Source: DASZHJ01 sp035507155
Lineage (GTDB): Bacteria > Pseudomonadota > Alphaproteobacteria > ATCC43930 > CGMCC-115725
Length of the DNA: 64,000 bases
Direction of reading: 5' to 3'
Assembly (NCBI GenBank): GCA_035507155.1
Contig: DATJOK010000228.1
Coordinates: 1 to 64,000, forward strand
Shown: piece by piece, positions 18,219-26,919 of the stretch
Layout: each line of letters starts with the position of its first letter
How positions within the stretch are numbered: position 1 is the first letter of the stretch
Position numbers and translations under genes: made by a program
Notes under the pieces: generated by a model
What the model was told of the DNA's origin: nothing
Seen by the model: the letters and a program-made list of their open reading frames with translations, nothing else
Database searches by the model: none

Positions 18219-18736
18219 GCGAGCCGGCGCCGAAGGCGGAGCGCGCGACGACGGGCGCCGGCCGGCGCGGCCTCGCGCGGCTTTCCGCCGTCCAGGCGCT
18301 CTACCAGATCGAGCTCACCGGCGCCGATCCCAAATCGGTGGTGGCGGAGTTCGCCGCCCATCGGCTCGGACAGGAGATCGACGGCGACCGCTACGCCGAG
18401 GCGGATCGCGGCTTCTTCGGCGATCTCGTCGGCGGCGTCAGCACGCGGCGCGCCGAGGTTGACGGCGCGATCTCGTCGGCGCTGCCGGCGGACTGGCCGC
18501 TGGCGCGGCTCGAGAACGTGCTGCGCGCCATCCTGCGCGCGGGCGCCTACGAGCTGCTGGCGCGCGGCGACGTGCCAGCCCGGGTGACCATCAACGAATA
18601 CGTCGAAATCGCCCATGCCTTCTACGAGGGCAAGGAACCCGGCATGGTGAATGGCGTGCTCGATCGCATCGCCCGCACGTTCCGGCCGGAGGGTCTCGCC
18701 CCGAGCGCCCGCGATGGCGATCCCCAGGCTGGGTGA
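18215..18736 (+). CDS. nusB: Transcription antitermination factor NusB
   Basis: RNA-binding antitermination protein that acts with NusE on rRNA boxA. 173 residues, mostly helical. Conserved segments are RRGLARLSAVQALYQIELTG, LARLENVLRAILRAGAYELLAR and VTINEYVEIAHAFYEGKEPGMVNGVLDR (as parts). Translationally coupled to ribH, the standard ribH-nusB pairing, and overlapped by 23 bases at its end by thiL. Confidence 0.95.
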   Translation: MSEPAPKAERATTGAGRRGLARLSAVQALYQIELTGADPKSVVAEFAAHRLGQEIDGDRYAEADRGFFGDLVGGVSTRRAEVDGAISSALPADWPLARLENVLRAILRAGAYELLARGDVPARVTINEYVEIAHAFYEGKEPGMVNGVLDRIARTFRPEGLAPSARDGDPQAG

Positions 18737-19694
18737 ATTCGAGCGCATCGCCCGCTTCTTCGCGCCGCTCGCGGCTCCGGAGGCGTTGGGGCTGCTCGAC
18801 GACGTGGCGCTGATCCCTGGGCCCTCTGGGACCGAATACGTGCTGAAGACCGACGCCATTGTCGAGGGCGTGCATTTCCTGCCTGACGATCCGCCGGAGC
18901 AGGTGGCGCAGAAGCTGCTCAGGGTCAATCTCTCCGATCTCGCCGGCAAGGGGGCCGAGCCCGTCGGATATCTGCTGACGACGGCGCTGCCACGGACGCG
19001 CGACGAGGCCTGGCTCGAGCGCTTCGCCGCCGGCCTCGCGGCGGACCAGAAGGAGTTCGGCATCGGGTTGCTGGGCGGCGATTCCGTGGCGACCTCGGGG
19101 CCGGTGACGCTCTCGGTGGCGGCGATCGGCCGCGTCCAGGCGGGGAAGGCGCCGCGGCGGAGCGGCGCAAAGCTCGGCGACGCGGTCTTCGTCTCCGGCA
19201 CCCTCGGCGACGCCGCTCTCGGCCTCAAGGCGATCCGCGGCGGGCTGCCAGGCCTCGACCGGGCGTCGCGCGATTTTCTCGCCGACCGCTACCGGCTGCC
19301 GCGCCCGCGTCTTGCCCTCGGCCGCCGGCTCGCTGGTCTCGCCCATGCGATGATGGATGTCTCCGACGGCCTGGTGGCCGATCTCGGTCATGTCTGCGAG
19401 ACGTCCGGTGTCGGCGCGACGGTCGAGGCGGCGCTGCTGCCGCTGTCGCCGGCGGCGCGGATGGCGATCGCGGCGGAGCCGGACCTGCTGATTGCGGCGC
19501 TCACGGCCGGCGACGATTACGAGCTGCTGCTCACCGCGCCTGCCGACGCCGAGCCGGCAATCGCGCGCGCGGCGGCGGAGGCGGCGGTGCCGGTGGCCCG
19601 GATCGGCCGCATCGAAGCCGGCGCCGGCGTGCGCGTTCTCGATGTCAGGGGAGCGGCGATCCCGATCGGGGAGGCCGGCTATCGCCATTTCTAG
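18714..19694 (+). CDS. thiL: Thiamine-monophosphate kinase
   Basis: Phosphorylates thiamine monophosphate to thiamine diphosphate. 326 residues, normal for ThiL. Motifs include LGEFERIARFF, VLKTDAIVEGVHFLPDDPPE, the LLRVNLSDLAGKGAEPVGYLL segment, GGDSVAT, MMDVSDGLVADLGHVCE and TAGDDYELLLTAP. The ATG at 18714 starts 23 bases before the nusB stop, which gives the usual MAIPRLGEFE beginning. Confidence 0.93.
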   Translation: MAIPRLGEFERIARFFAPLAAPEALGLLDDVALIPGPSGTEYVLKTDAIVEGVHFLPDDPPEQVAQKLLRVNLSDLAGKGAEPVGYLLTTALPRTRDEAWLERFAAGLAADQKEFGIGLLGGDSVATSGPVTLSVAAIGRVQAGKAPRRSGAKLGDAVFVSGTLGDAALGLKAIRGGLPGLDRASRDFLADRYRLPRPRLALGRRLAGLAHAMMDVSDGLVADLGHVCETSGVGATVEAALLPLSPAARMAIAAEPDLLIAALTAGDDYELLLTAPADAEPAIARAAAEAAVPVARIGRIEAGAGVRVLDVRGAAIPIGEAGYRHF

Positions 19695-20196
19695 ATCCTG
19701 GCTCGCGAGCGGCCTGATCCTGAGCGGCCTCGTGGCCCTCCTTGCGGTGCCGCTCGCCCGCGCCGCCGCGGCGGAGGGCGAGGCGCCGTCCGGATCGAAA
19801 GAGGAGCCCGCGCACAAGGAGGAGGCTCCCAAGAAGGAGGAGAATCGCCCCGGCATCAAACCGGCGCCGGGCGCGCCCGCCTACCTCGCGGTTCCGCTCT
19901 TCGTCATTCCTGTCATCGAGGGCGGGCAGGTGACCCGCACCGTCTCGGTCGGAATCGGACTCGAGCTCGTCAAGGGCAAGACCCTCGACGACGTCAAGCC
20001 CAAGGAAAATGAGCTCATCAACGCATTCTTTCAGGAGCTCTATGGCCTGTTCGGCCAGCGCGCGAGCGCCGACCGCGTGGCTCAGGCATCCATCATAAAG
20101 GCGCGATTGATGCGGGTGGCGGACCGCATCCTCGGCCCCGGTATCGTGCAGCAGGTGCTGATTTTGCAGCTTTTCGAAAGGCCCAAGGTGGCCTGA
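19642..20196 (+). CDS. Secreted or membrane-anchored protein of unknown function, possibly FliL-like
   Basis: 184 residues from the ATG at 19642, which overlaps thiL by 53 bases and is the only nearby start. The N-terminus is basic (ERRSRSGRP), then SWLASGLILSGLVALLAVPLA forms a signal or anchor, followed by a charged linker rich in Glu, Lys and Pro. The C-terminal domain YLAVPLFVIPVIEGGQVTRTVSVGIGL...LGPGIVQQVLILQLFERP looks like a small alpha/beta domain and faintly recalls FliL of the flagellar basal body. Homologues between thiL and hppA are what I recall from related genomes. Function unknown. Confidence 0.65.
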   Translation: MSGERRSRSGRPAIAISRSWLASGLILSGLVALLAVPLARAAAAEGEAPSGSKEEPAHKEEAPKKEENRPGIKPAPGAPAYLAVPLFVIPVIEGGQVTRTVSVGIGLELVKGKTLDDVKPKENELINAFFQELYGLFGQRASADRVAQASIIKARLMRVADRILGPGIVQQVLILQLFERPKVA

Positions 20197-20309
20197 GGGC
20201 CGCAGCCGCCCTTGCGGTTGCGCGGGCGGTGGTCTTCTGGCATGTTCGGCCGCCTTTCGTCCCGGGGGACCCAGGGACACGCTCACTGAATCCTAGAGGA
20301 AAAAGACCA

Positions 20310-22412
20310 ATGAACCTGGGCTATTGGCTCATCGTGGCGAGCGGCCTGCTCGCAGTGGTGTACGGCATCGTCACCGCGCTTTCCGTGATGAAGGCCGACG
20401 CCGGCACCGAGCGGATGCAGCAGATCGCCGCCGCGGTCCAGGAAGGCGCCCGCGCCTATCTCAACCGCCAGTACCGGACGATCGCGCTCGCCGGCATCGT
20501 GGTCCTCATCATCCTCACGGCGACGCTGGGCTGGCGCGTCGGCCTCGGCTTCCTGGTGGGCTCCGTGCTCTCCGGCGCCGCCGGCTATATCGGCATGAAC
20601 ATCTCGGTGCGCGCCAACGTCCGCACCGCCCAGGCGGCGCGCTCCGGCCTCGGCGCCGGCCTGGCGCTTGCCTTCCGCGCCGGCGCCATCACCGGCATGC
20701 TGGTGGTGGGATTGGGTCTCCTCGGCGTCTCCGTCTACTACGCCTTCCTCAGGGCGACCCTGCCGGCGGGCGATGTCAGGCCGATTGTCGAGGCGCTGGT
20801 GGCGCTCTCCTTCGGCGCCTCGCTGATCTCGATCTTCGCCCGGCTGGGCGGCGGCATCTTCACCAAGGGCGCCGATGTCGGCGCCGACCTCGTCGGCAAG
20901 GTCGAGGCGGGCATTCCCGAGGATGATCCCCGCAACCCCGCCGTCATCGCCGACAACGTCGGCGACAACGTCGGCGACTGCGCCGGCATGGCGGCCGACC
21001 TCTTCGAGACCTATGCGGTGACGGTGGTTGCCACCATGCTGCTGGCGGCGATCTTCTTCGAGGGCGCGGCGCGCGACACCATGATGCTGCTGCCGCTGGC
21101 GATCGGCGCGGTCTGCATCGTCGCCTCCATCATCGGCACCTACTTCGTGCGCCTGGGCGCGAGCCAGAGCATCATGGGCGCGCTCTACAAGGGCCTGATC
21201 GTCGCCGGCGTGCTGTCGGCGATCGCCATCGCGGTCGTCATCTCCGAGCTCGTGGGATTCGGCGGCACGCTCACCATGGTCGGCACCGTCGGCAAGGCGG
21301 CGGTGACCGGCGGTGATCTCTTCACCTGCGCGCTCGTCGGTCTCGCGGTCACCGGCCTCCTGGTCTGGATCACCGAGTACTACACCTCGACGGTCTATCG
21401 TCCGGTGCGCTCGATCGCCCAGTCCTCGGTCACCGGCCACGGCACCAACGTGATCCAGGGTCTCGCGGTCTCCATGGAAGCGACCGCGGCGCCTGTCGTG
21501 GTGATCTGCGCCGGCATCATCGTCGCTTATCTCGTCGCCGGTCTCTTCGGCATCGCAGTCGCCGCGACCACGATGCTGGCGCTCGCCGGCATGGTGGTGG
21601 CGCTCGACGCCTACGGGCCGGTCACCGACAACGCCGGCGGCATCGCCGAGATGGCGGATCTGCCGAAGGACGTGCGCAAGATCACCGATGCCCTCGACGC
21701 CGTCGGCAACACCACCAAGGCGGTGACCAAGGGCTACGCGATCGGCTCGGCGGGCCTGGCCTCGCTGGTGCTGTTCGCCGCCTACACCAACGATCTCAAG
21801 CACTACTTCCCGAACGTCGTCGTCGACTTCACGCTGCAGAGCCCCTACGTCGTGGTCGGGCTGCTGATCGGCGGTCTGCTGCCTTATCTCTTCGGGGCGA
21901 TGGGCATGACCGCGGTCGGCCGCGCGGCGGGCTCGGTGGTGATCGAGGTGCGCCGTCAGTTCAAGGAGATCAAGGGCATCATGGAGGGGACCGGCAAGCC
22001 GGATTATGGCCGCGCCGTCGACCTCCTGACCAAGGCCGCGATCAAGGAGATGATCGTGCCCTCGCTGCTGCCGGTGCTGGCGCCGGTGGTGCTCTATCTG
22101 GTGATCGACGCGATCGGCGGCCGCGGCGCCGCCTTCGCGTCGGTCGGCGCGATGCTGCTCGGCACCATCGTCACCGGCCTCTTCGTCGCGATCTCCATGA
22201 CCTCGGGCGGCGGCGCCTGGGACAACGCGAAGAAGTACATCGAGGAGGGCAATTTCGGCGGCAAGGGATCCGATGCGCATAAGGCCGCCGTCACCGGCGA
22301 TACCGTCGGCGATCCCTACAAGGATACCGCCGGTCCGGCGGTCAACCCGATGATCAAGATCACCAACATCGTCGCGATCCTGCTGCTGGCGATCCTGGCG
22401 TCGCTGGCATAG
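20310..22412 (+). CDS. hppA: Membrane proton-translocating pyrophosphatase, potassium-independent type
   Basis: Couples hydrolysis of pyrophosphate to proton export across the inner membrane. 700 residues with about 16 membrane segments. The substrate site appears in FTKGADVGADLVGKVEAGIPEDDPRNPAVIADNVGDNVGDCAG (as parts: GGGIFTKGADVGADLVGK, DDPRNPAVIADNVGDNVGD). The segment GNTTKAVTKGYAIGSAG has Lys where potassium-dependent enzymes have Ala, so this is the potassium-independent class known from Rhodospirillum. The ATG at 20310 follows TAGAGGAAAAAGACCA. Confidence 0.96.
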   Translation: MNLGYWLIVASGLLAVVYGIVTALSVMKADAGTERMQQIAAAVQEGARAYLNRQYRTIALAGIVVLIILTATLGWRVGLGFLVGSVLSGAAGYIGMNISVRANVRTAQAARSGLGAGLALAFRAGAITGMLVVGLGLLGVSVYYAFLRATLPAGDVRPIVEALVALSFGASLISIFARLGGGIFTKGADVGADLVGKVEAGIPEDDPRNPAVIADNVGDNVGDCAGMAADLFETYAVTVVATMLLAAIFFEGAARDTMMLLPLAIGAVCIVASIIGTYFVRLGASQSIMGALYKGLIVAGVLSAIAIAVVISELVGFGGTLTMVGTVGKAAVTGGDLFTCALVGLAVTGLLVWITEYYTSTVYRPVRSIAQSSVTGHGTNVIQGLAVSMEATAAPVVVICAGIIVAYLVAGLFGIAVAATTMLALAGMVVALDAYGPVTDNAGGIAEMADLPKDVRKITDALDAVGNTTKAVTKGYAIGSAGLASLVLFAAYTNDLKHYFPNVVVDFTLQSPYVVVGLLIGGLLPYLFGAMGMTAVGRAAGSVVIEVRRQFKEIKGIMEGTGKPDYGRAVDLLTKAAIKEMIVPSLLPVLAPVVLYLVIDAIGGRGAAFASVGAMLLGTIVTGLFVAISMTSGGGAWDNAKKYIEEGNFGGKGSDAHKAAVTGDTVGDPYKDTAGPAVNPMIKITNIVAILLLAILASLA

Positions 22413-22432
22413 CGAGCGCGCAAGCGGAGAGG

Positions 22433-22457
22433 GCCGGGATGCGCGGGGCATCCCGGC
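22433..22457. terminator. Hairpin between convergent hppA and bamE
   Basis: GCCGGGATGC (22433-22442) and GCATCCCGGC (22448-22457) make a perfect 10-bp stem with a GCGGG loop, in the 62-bp space between two convergent genes. It is symmetric enough to end transcripts from both sides; U-runs are weak. Confidence 0.6.
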
Positions 22458-22474
22458 GTCCCTTGCTCAGGCGC

Positions 22475-22942
22475 TCAGTGACCGCTGGTGCCGCCGCCCG
22501 CAGGATTGAAGCGGCCGAAATTCCCCAGGAGCTGCTCGATGAAGGAGAGCTCCTTGCCCGGCGCCGGGGTGGTGCGGGCAACCGGCTGAATGGCTTCCGC
22601 CTGCTCCTGGCCAAGCTTGTGGATGTCCTTCACCACGCCATCCTTGTCGAAGGTGATCACGATGACCTGCTGGTCCATGATCTCCGGCCGGAAGAAGGCA
22701 AGCTCCTTTGATTTCGCGCTGATATAGTACCAAGTATCGGGATCGAAGCTGGCGACGCTCGAGGGCGAGCCGATGAGCCGGGTCACCGTCGCCCGGTCGG
22801 TGCTGCCCGGCTTGATCTGCTCGAGCGCCTCGGGCGGCGGCAGATTGCCGCGCTGGTCGATGGTGGCCTGGCAGGCGCCGAGCAGGACGGAGAGCCCGCC
22901 CGCGGCGAGCGCAAGGGTGCAATAGCGAGGCAGGCGTATCAT
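22475..22942 (-). CDS. bamE: Outer membrane protein assembly factor BamE
   Basis: Small outer-membrane lipoprotein of the BAM complex that inserts beta-barrel proteins. 155 residues. A lipoprotein signal ends in LLGAC with the lipidated Cys at residue 24. The SmpA/BamE fold shows in IKPGSTDRATVTRLIGSPS, DPDTWYYISAK and VITFDKDGVVKDI. The ATG at 22942 is preferred over a TTG 12 bases upstream. On the minus strand a TTGACA at 23034-23029 could be the -35 of its promoter. A C-terminal tail rich in Gly and Asn follows the domain. Confidence 0.9.
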   Translation of the reverse strand: MIRLPRYCTLALAAGGLSVLLGACQATIDQRGNLPPPEALEQIKPGSTDRATVTRLIGSPSSVASFDPDTWYYISAKSKELAFFRPEIMDQQVIVITFDKDGVVKDIHKLGQEQAEAIQPVARTTPAPGKELSFIEQLLGNFGRFNPAGGGTSGH

Positions 22943-23069
22943 GGTTCCCGTCAATTCCCGGCGGCGCAGCGCGCGCAGATCCCCGTCCGGCTGTCCCGTC
23001 GCGGACCTTGCACCGCTGGCGGAGAGCCTGTCAATGCGCTCCGGCAGCGCGCGAGGATGAGGTAGCAGA

Positions 23070-23630
23070 GTGGCATTCGCGGCATTCTTCGGCGGACGGG
23101 CGCGGCGCGAGCGCGCCGCGGTGGAACTCGCCTATGCGGCGATCGTCGAGCAGGCGCGCGCGCCGGTTTTCTTCGCGACGCTCGGCGTGCCCGACACGCT
23201 CGACGGCCGCTTCGACGCCCTGGCGCTGCACGTGTTTCTCGTGCTGAACCGGCTCAAGGCCGACCGGCCCGCCAGCGCCGATTTCGCCCAGGCGCTGTTC
23301 GATCGGATGTTCACCGACATGGACCGCTCGCTCCGCGAGATGGGGGTCGCCGATCTCGGCGTCGGCCGCCGTGTCCGGGCGATGGCGGAGGCCTTCATGG
23401 GCCGCGTGCGGGCCTATGAGCAGGGGCTGGAGCAGGGAGATGCGGCGCTGGAGGCGGCGCTCCGGCGCAATCTCTATGGCACGGTCGCGGCGCCCGAGCC
23501 GGCGTCGGTGGCGACGATGGCCCGCTACATGCGGCGCCAGCAGGAGGCGCTGGCCGGCCAGCCGGCCGCCACCCTGATCGCGGGCGAGCTTCGTTTCGCG
23601 CCCCCTGCAGCAACGGAGGCAAGGCCATGA
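23070..23630 (+). CDS. Ubiquinol-cytochrome c chaperone family protein
   Basis: 186 residues, GTG start with GAGG seven bases upstream. Relatives of yeast Cbp3 assist assembly of the cytochrome bc1 complex. The conserved helical core is YAAIVEQARAPVFFATLGVPDTLDGRFDALALHVFLVLNRL (as parts), FAQALFDRMFTDMDRSLREMGVADLGVGRRVRAMAEAFMGRV (as parts) and ALRRNLYG. Its stop overlaps the start of the next gene by four bases, the usual pairing with the yceD/DUF177 protein in alphaproteobacteria. Confidence 0.88.
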   Translation: MAFAAFFGGRARRERAAVELAYAAIVEQARAPVFFATLGVPDTLDGRFDALALHVFLVLNRLKADRPASADFAQALFDRMFTDMDRSLREMGVADLGVGRRVRAMAEAFMGRVRAYEQGLEQGDAALEAALRRNLYGTVAAPEPASVATMARYMRRQQEALAGQPAATLIAGELRFAPPAATEARP

Positions 23631-24130
23631 AGCCTGCTCGCATGCCGGTCGGCCCGGAGTTCTCCCGCCGCGTCGAACTCGCCCGGCTGGGCGCCCTCGA
23701 GGCGGTCTATCCCATCGCGGCGGAGCTCGACGAGCGCGCGGCGCTGGCGCGCCGCTTCGATCTCCTGGCCCTCGAGCGGCTGGAGGCGGAGGTTAGGCTC
23801 AAGCGGTCCTCCCGCGACCTGGTGCGGGTCGAGGGCGAGCTCAGCGCCGAGGTGGTACAGGCCTGCGTCGTCAGCCTGGAGCCCGTCCGCAGCGGCATAA
23901 GAGAGGCTTTCAGCCTGCTTTACGGGGCCGTCGAGGAGGACCGGGACGTCCTCGTCGACCTCGACTCGGAGATCGTCGAGCCCTTCGACGGCAGCGCGAT
24001 CGACATCGGCGAGGCGGTGGCGCAGCAGCTGGCCCTGGCGCTCGACCCCTATCCCCGCGCCGAGGGCGCCAGCCTCGCCGAGAGCGTCGGCGGCGCCGGC
24101 TCCGAGGGCGACGGCCCGGCGAAGGGTTAA
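23627..24130 (+). CDS. yceD: DUF177 (YceD) family protein
   Basis: 167 residues, translated in overlap with the preceding chaperone gene. YceD proteins sit upstream of rpmF and are linked to 23S rRNA/ribosome assembly. Features: EFSRRVELARLGALE, LERLEAEVRLKRSSRDLVRVEGELSAEVVQACVVSLEPV (as parts), then an acidic region and DIGEAVAQQLALALDPYPRAEG, the family's conserved end. The C-terminus is shortened and acidic/glycine-rich; the usual late Cys pair is not seen. Confidence 0.88.
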   Translation: MKPARMPVGPEFSRRVELARLGALEAVYPIAAELDERAALARRFDLLALERLEAEVRLKRSSRDLVRVEGELSAEVVQACVVSLEPVRSGIREAFSLLYGAVEEDRDVLVDLDSEIVEPFDGSAIDIGEAVAQQLALALDPYPRAEGASLAESVGGAGSEGDGPAKG

Positions 24131-24143
24131 CGGGCTTATGAGG

Positions 24144-24172
24144 TTGCCATTAAGCCTGAATTTGGCTACTTA
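24144..24172 (+). promoter_or_regulatory. Candidate rpmF promoter
   Basis: TTGCCA (24144-24149) and TACTTA (24167-24172) with a 17-base spacer lie 47 bases before rpmF. This AT-richer patch stands out in the 88-base gap after yceD. Confidence 0.4.
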
Positions 24173-24218
24173 CCAGCGGCCCTCAGGGGCCTTTCCTCCA
24201 AGAGTGTGAGTCGTACCC

Positions 24219-24407
24219 ATGGCCGTTCCGAAGAAGAAGGTCTCCAAGTCGCGTCGCAACATGCGCCGCGCCCATCACGCGCTGAAGCCCAGCACCTACG
24301 CAGAGTGCCCGAACTGCGGCGAGCTCAAGCGGCCGCATCACGTCTGCGCCGCCTGCGGCCACTATGACGGCCGCGAGGTCGTCGCGGTGGCGGCGGAGAA
24401 CGCTTAG
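24219..24407 (+). CDS. rpmF: 50S ribosomal protein L32
   Basis: 62-residue zinc-ribbon ribosomal protein. Begins MAVPKKKVSKSRRNMRRAHH and has all four Cys of the zinc site in CPNCGELKRPHHVCAACGHY. Followed 28 bases later by plsX, the widespread rpmF-plsX-fabH order linking ribosome and lipid synthesis. Confidence 0.97.
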   Translation: MAVPKKKVSKSRRNMRRAHHALKPSTYAECPNCGELKRPHHVCAACGHYDGREVVAVAAENA

Positions 24408-24435
24408 GCCCTGAAGCCAGGGAGCGCCGACGCCT

Positions 24436-25491
24436 GTGGCCGAGGGGATGGTCATCGCGCTCGATGCCATGGGCGGCGACCACGCGCCCGAGATGGTGGT
24501 CCGCGGCGCGCACATCGCGCTGAAGCGCTTCCCCAAGGTGCATTTCCAGCTGTTCGGCGACGAGGGGCGGATCCGTCCGCTGCTGGCGAAGTACAAGCGG
24601 CTCTCCGGCCGCGCCTCCGTGCATCACACCGATGAGGCGGTGAGCGGCGATGCGAAGCCCTCGCAGGCGCTGCGCGCCGGCCGGCGCTCCAGCATGCGCC
24701 TGGCGATCGACGCGGTCGCCGACGGCAAGGCCGACTGCATCGTCTCCGCCGGCAATACCGGCGCGCTGATGGCGATGGCGAAATTCGTCTTCAAGACGGT
24801 GCCCGGCATCGACCGGCCGGCGATCGCCTCCTATTTCCCGACCCGCCGCGGCGAGAGCGTGATGCTCGATCTCGGCGCCAACGTCGAGTGCGATGCCGAC
24901 AACCTCGTGCAGTTCGCGCTCCTGGGCGACGTCTTCGCGCGGACGGTGCTGGGCCTCCAGCAGCCGGTGGTGGGCCTGCTGAACGTCGGCTCCGAGGAGC
25001 TGAAGGGCAACGACGCCGTGCGCGAGGCGGCGGCGCGGCTGCGCGACACCTTCTCGCCCCTGAGCTTCTACGGCTTCGTCGAGGGCGATGACATCGCGGC
25101 CGGCACCGTGGACGTGGTGGTGACCGACGGCTTCACCGGCAACGTGGCGCTGAAGACCGCGGAGGGCACGGTGAAGCTCTGCGTCGATTTCTTCCGCTCC
25201 GCCTTCCGCTATTCCTTCCTCGGCCGCGTGGGCTATCTCTTCGCCCGCGGCGCGCTCGCCAAGCTGCGCGAGCGGCTGGATCCCCGGCGCTACAACGGCG
25301 CCGTCTTCCTGGGCCTGCAGGGCATCGCGGTGAAGAGCCACGGCGGCGCCGACGCGCTGGGCTTCGCCAACGCGATCGCGGTCGCCGTCGACATGAAGGC
25401 GAACGGCTTCCTCGACAAGATCCACGACGAGCTGGCGCGGCTCCACGCCCATGTCGCCAGCGCGGAGAAGCCCCATTCCGCCGCGGTCTGA
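24436..25491 (+). CDS. plsX: Phosphate acyltransferase PlsX
   Basis: Converts acyl-ACP to acyl phosphate, feeding phosphatidic acid synthesis. 351 residues from a GTG start (AGGGAG about 12 bases upstream); an ATG four codons later is the alternative. Conserved segments are VIALDAMGGDHAPEMVVRGA, IVSAGNTGALMAMAKF, MLDLGANVECDADNLVQFA, VTDGFTGNVALKTAEG and GAVFLGLQGIAVKSHGGAD. Confidence 0.96.
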   Translation: MAEGMVIALDAMGGDHAPEMVVRGAHIALKRFPKVHFQLFGDEGRIRPLLAKYKRLSGRASVHHTDEAVSGDAKPSQALRAGRRSSMRLAIDAVADGKADCIVSAGNTGALMAMAKFVFKTVPGIDRPAIASYFPTRRGESVMLDLGANVECDADNLVQFALLGDVFARTVLGLQQPVVGLLNVGSEELKGNDAVREAAARLRDTFSPLSFYGFVEGDDIAAGTVDVVVTDGFTGNVALKTAEGTVKLCVDFFRSAFRYSFLGRVGYLFARGALAKLRERLDPRRYNGAVFLGLQGIAVKSHGGADALGFANAIAVAVDMKANGFLDKIHDELARLHAHVASAEKPHSAAV

Positions 25492-26473
25492 CATTCCGAT
25501 CCGCTCCGAGATCGTCGGCTGCGGCGGCTACCTGCCGGAGAAGATCGTCAGCAACGCCGAGCTCGCCGAGCGGCTCGACACCTCCGACGAGTGGATCATG
25601 CAGCGCACCGGCATCCGCCAGCGCCACGTGGCGGCGGTGGGTGAGCTCACCTCCGATCTCGCCATCGCCGCGGCGCGCGGCGCGCTCAAATCCGCCGGCA
25701 TGGGGGGCAGCGATCTCGATCTCATCGTGCTGGCGACGGCGACGCCGGACCACACTTTCCCCGCCACCGCCACCAAGGTGCAGGCGGCGCTCGGCATGGG
25801 CGCCCGCGGCGCCGCCTTCGACGTCCAGGCGGTCTGCACCGGGTTCATCTACGCGCTCGCCACCGCCGACGCGCTGATCCGTGCCGGCCAGGCGCGCACC
25901 GCCCTCGTCATCGGCGCTGAGACCTTCTCGCGCATCCTCGACTGGCAGGACCGCAACACCTGCGTCCTCTTCGGCGACGGTGCCGGGGCGGTGGTGCTGC
26001 GCGGCGTCCCCCTGCAAGGGGATCCGAAGCGCGCGCGCGGCATTCTCTCCACCCATCTCCATTCCGACGGCGCCCATTACAATCTCCTCTATGTCGATGG
26101 CGGCCCTTCCACCACGGGGACATCCGGCTTCCTCCGCATGGAGGGGCGGGAAGTGTTCCGCCACGCCGTCCAGCGCCTCGCCGAGGTGGTGGACGAGGCC
26201 TTGGAGGCCAACGGCTATACCGGCCGGGATCTCGACTGGCTGGTGCCGCACCAGGCCAACCGGCGGATCATCGAGGGCATGGGCAGGAAGCTGGGGCTGC
26301 CGCTCGAGAAGGTGGTGATCACCATCGACCGCCACGCCAATACCTCGGCCGCCTCGGTGCCCCTGGCGCTCGCCCAGGCCTGCGGCGACGGGCGGATCAA
26401 GCCCGGGCACCTGGTGCTGCTGGAGGCCATGGGCGGCGGCCTCACCTGGGGCGCGAGCTTGGTGCGCTGGTAG
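25451..26473 (+). CDS. fabH: 3-oxoacyl-ACP synthase III (FabH)
   Basis: Starts fatty acid synthesis by condensing acetyl-CoA with malonyl-ACP. 340 residues from the ATG at 25451, which overlaps plsX by 41 bases and adds about 17 residues (SPARRSPIPPRSDIPIRS) compared with most FabH; no other start fits. The active-site Cys129 lies in FDVQAVCTGFIYAL, His in WLVPHQANRRI and Asn in DRHANTSAASVPLAL, the full Cys-His-Asn triad. Confidence 0.95.
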   Translation: MSPARRSPIPPRSDIPIRSEIVGCGGYLPEKIVSNAELAERLDTSDEWIMQRTGIRQRHVAAVGELTSDLAIAAARGALKSAGMGGSDLDLIVLATATPDHTFPATATKVQAALGMGARGAAFDVQAVCTGFIYALATADALIRAGQARTALVIGAETFSRILDWQDRNTCVLFGDGAGAVVLRGVPLQGDPKRARGILSTHLHSDGAHYNLLYVDGGPSTTGTSGFLRMEGREVFRHAVQRLAEVVDEALEANGYTGRDLDWLVPHQANRRIIEGMGRKLGLPLEKVVITIDRHANTSAASVPLALAQACGDGRIKPGHLVLLEAMGGGLTWGASLVRW

Positions 26474-26522
26474 CGGCAGTCTCCCGGTCGCCACTTCAAC
26501 AAATTTTCCCAACTTACTGTAA

Positions 26523-26568
26523 TTGACGGGTTTTCCTCGCCGCGTTAAAGTGTCTTATCAACGATAAG
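26523..26568 (+). promoter_or_regulatory. ihfA promoter with a palindrome at the start region
   Basis: TTGACG (26523-26528) and TAAAGT (26546-26551), 17 bases apart, make a good sigma-70-like promoter. Directly after it CTTATC (26554-26559) and GATAAG (26563-26568) form an inverted repeat around AAC that covers the expected transcript start. It may be an operator or autoregulatory site. Confidence 0.6.
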
Positions 26569-26583
26569 GCAGGGAGAGCGGCA

Positions 26584-26913
26584 ATGGCCGGCCAGACCGT
26601 GACGCGGGCACAGCTCAGCGAAGCCGTCTACCAGGAGGTGGGGCTGTCGCGGAACGAGTCGGCAATGCTGGTGGAGACCGTCCTGAACGAGATGGCGAAC
26701 GCGCTGGCGCGCGGTGAGATCGTCAAGATCTCCTCCTTCGGCAGCTTCACGGTTCGTAAGAAAGGCAAGCGTGTAGGGCGCAATCCTAAGACCGGAATGG
26801 AAGTTCCGATCCAGCCCCGCCGGGTGCTGGTGTTCCGTGCCTCGCACGTCCTCAAGGACCAGATCAACGCCGCGCTCAGCGGCAGCCCCGCGCCCAAGAC
26901 CGCTGCCGAGTAG
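26584..26913 (+). CDS. ihfA: Integration host factor subunit alpha
   Basis: DNA-bending protein that pairs with IhfB. 109 residues with the HU/IHF fold: VTRAQLSEAVYQEVGLSRNE, EIVKISSFGSFTVRKKGKRVGRNPKTG (as parts) and the beta-arm tip GMEVPIQPRRVLVFRAS. The Pro in the arm (PIQPRRV) and length with a 10-residue tail suit IhfA. AGGGAGAGCGGC precedes the ATG. It is followed six bases later by a merR-like gene, the usual order. Confidence 0.95.
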   Translation: MAGQTVTRAQLSEAVYQEVGLSRNESAMLVETVLNEMANALARGEIVKISSFGSFTVRKKGKRVGRNPKTGMEVPIQPRRVLVFRASHVLKDQINAALSGSPAPKTAAE

Positions 26914-26919
26914 CCGGCG

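Noticed and set aside
20283..22451. A 722-codon minus-strand frame opposite hppA.
   Set aside because: Same kind of antisense shadow; hppA on the plus strand is unmistakable.
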